From NCBI RefSeq assembly GCF_024199795.1, contig NZ_JANADK010000001.1, forward strand, positions 4,216,001 through 4,280,000: a stretch of 64,000 bases of DNA, written 5' to 3'. Shown piece after piece: positions 62,835 through 64,000 of this stretch (positions are counted from its first letter, which is position 1; each line of letters begins with the position of its first letter). A program made the position numbers and the translations under genes. The notes under the pieces were generated by a model. That model was not told the DNA's origin and did not search any database. It saw only the letters and a list, made by a program, of their open reading frames with translations. This DNA is from Bradyrhizobium sp. CCGB01 (GTDB taxonomy: Bacteria > Pseudomonadota > Alphaproteobacteria > Rhizobiales > Xanthobacteraceae).

Positions 62835-64000
62835 TTGGGGGACAAGTTGCTTCGCTTCGCCGGTTTCGAGCTGGATCAGCAGCGCGCAGAGCTGCGTGGG
62901 GCCGATGGCGTTGCGATCAAGCTCCGGCCCAAGACCTTCGAGATGCTGCGCGTGTTCGCGACCAGCGGCGGCCGGGTCCTGACCAAGCAGAAGCTGATGG
63001 AGGCGGTCTGGCCGAACGTCCATGTCGGCGAGGACAGCCTGTTTCAATGCATCCGGGAGCTTCGCACCGCGCTTGGCGACGAACGGCGGCAGCTCATCAA
63101 GCTCGCCTCGGGCGGCGGCTATTCGCTGACGGCGGAGGTTCTGGCCGAACCGGTTTCCATCCCCGCCGAGGTCGAGCAGCTTCCCTTGGCCGGGCTGGTG
63201 CAAAGCGCCCCAGTGCTGCCGGCCGAGGCTGCGGCCGCAACTGCGGCGCCGGAACGTTTCATCCTGGGATTCCCCCGGCGTGCTGCGGTCGTTGCCGCGA
63301 CGGGGCTCTGCGCCATCATCCTCGCAATTGCGGCGGCCGTGCCGGTGTGGAAGCCGGAGCTGCTGTCCAGGCGGGCGCCGCCGCGTCTCGCCGTGATGCC
63401 GATCGTTGACGCCAGCAACGACCCGCGCGGCGCGATGATGGCGGCGGAGGTCACCGGCCGTCTCACGGACGGTTTTGCGAAGATCCAGAACATCAGCGTC
63501 GTGGCGCCGCGCCCGTCGGCGGTGGCGGGGGCCGACAAGGCCAGTGCGTCCGTGACGTCACCGGACTACGAAGTTCGCGGCGAGTTGCAGCAAACCGATC
63601 AGTCCTGGACGCTGCGCGCGCGCATCATCAAGGCGGGCACCGGCGAGGTTCAGTCGGTCGTCGCCGCATCTGTCAACGCGCACGAAGCGGATGCGCAGCT
63701 GCAACAGTCGCGTCTCGTCGCCGGGGTCGGTCATGTGCTGGCGCGGCGCCTCAACGACGTGCTGGAGTCGAACGCGCCGTCCGCACGCGCGCGCGGGGCG
63801 TCGGCCGGAGGCGACAAAGTCGCGATCGAGCAGGCCATCGCGTCGATCAACCAGACCACGCGCGAGCGCTTCGGCATGGCACAGAGCATGCTGCAAAAGG
63901 CGCTCGCTGACGAGCCCGACAATCTCGACATCGCCGTTGCGCTGTCTTCGCTGCAACTGCGCGGCATCCAGATGGCCTGGTTCAGCCCCGATGAGGCTGT
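62835..64000 (+). CDS. CadC-like membrane regulator, wHTH plus TM plus sensor region (3' end outside window)
   Basis: A regulator whose first ~100 residues form an OmpR-type winged helix (LRPKTFEMLRVFA, VLTKQKLMEAVWPNVHVGEDSL shortened, LASGGGYSLTAEV). A single TM helix (VVAATGLCAIILAIAAAVPVW region) follows near 165, then a FlgO/adenylate-cyclase-associated-type domain (RLAVMPIVDA, VTGRLTDGF) and a TPR-like helical region at the edge. The start is TTG at 62835; GGGAGAG lies 5 bases before it. No ATG start fits this frame. It is divergent from the autotransporter, the likely target. Confidence 0.8.
   Translation, partial: MGDKLLRFAGFELDQQRAELRGADGVAIKLRPKTFEMLRVFATSGGRVLTKQKLMEAVWPNVHVGEDSLFQCIRELRTALGDERRQLIKLASGGGYSLTAEVLAEPVSIPAEVEQLPLAGLVQSAPVLPAEAAAATAAPERFILGFPRRAAVVAATGLCAIILAIAAAVPVWKPELLSRRAPPRLAVMPIVDASNDPRGAMMAAEVTGRLTDGFAKIQNISVVAPRPSAVAGADKASASVTSPDYEVRGELQQTDQSWTLRARIIKAGTGEVQSVVAASVNAHEADAQLQQSRLVAGVGHVLARRLNDVLESNAPSARARGASAGGDKVAIEQAIASINQTTRERFGMAQSMLQKALADEPDNLDIAVALSSLQLRGIQMAWFSPDEA

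Overview
The window is a GC-rich chromosomal segment of an alphaproteobacterium, most likely Bradyrhizobium or a close relative. The evidence is the strong G/C third-position bias, DUF2865 and DUF2189 proteins, tandem Kup transporters, a MotA/MotB pair, and palindromic intergenic repeats of the type I associate with Bradyrhizobium (genus from memory, not searched). I saw no rRNA, tRNA, CRISPR array, phage or IS element. Both ends cut a gene: glutathione reductase on the left and a winged-helix regulator on the right.

Layout. 1-10.5 kb is stress and thiol chemistry: gor, a cupin protein, a zinc-ribbon miniprotein, a glutamate-cysteine-ligase-like enzyme paired with a class II glutamine amidotransferase, nhaA, PaiB and MocR regulators, a redoxin and a MOSC-reductase fusion. 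11-13.5 kb is a TerB / small membrane protein / TerC / UPF0114 cluster. 14.7-23.7 kb is the most unusual region: three aldehyde dehydrogenases, DUF2478, a methyltransferase, a class I glutamine amidotransferase and two different regulators with ModE-type DNA-binding domains. It contains three 24-bp sites that match the ModE operator (Mo-box), each just upstream of a gene or operon. 24-29.4 kb holds class II DAHP synthase, dgkA, nadE and an immunity-like protein. 29.6-34.2 kb is an aa3-type cytochrome oxidase operon with two subunit III genes. 35-47.4 kb is housekeeping, including a tightly overlapping cysS / 37-aa membrane peptide / GNAT / cimA run, an ATM1-type ABC exporter, psd-pssA and RraA. 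47.6-56.3 kb carries motAB, two kup genes, rhodanese, an aminotransferase and an orphan PotF-type binding protein. 56.7-62.7 kb is a giant autotransporter with an apparent +1 frameshift that separates passenger from beta-barrel, and it faces a CadC-like regulator.

Main hypothesis. The Mo-boxes place NAD(P)-type (molybdenum-free) aldehyde dehydrogenases, a methyltransferase/amidotransferase operon and an uncharacterised 125-aa protein under molybdate-responsive control. This could be a molybdenum-sparing switch for aldehyde oxidation. The sites and gene order are seen directly; the physiology is inference.
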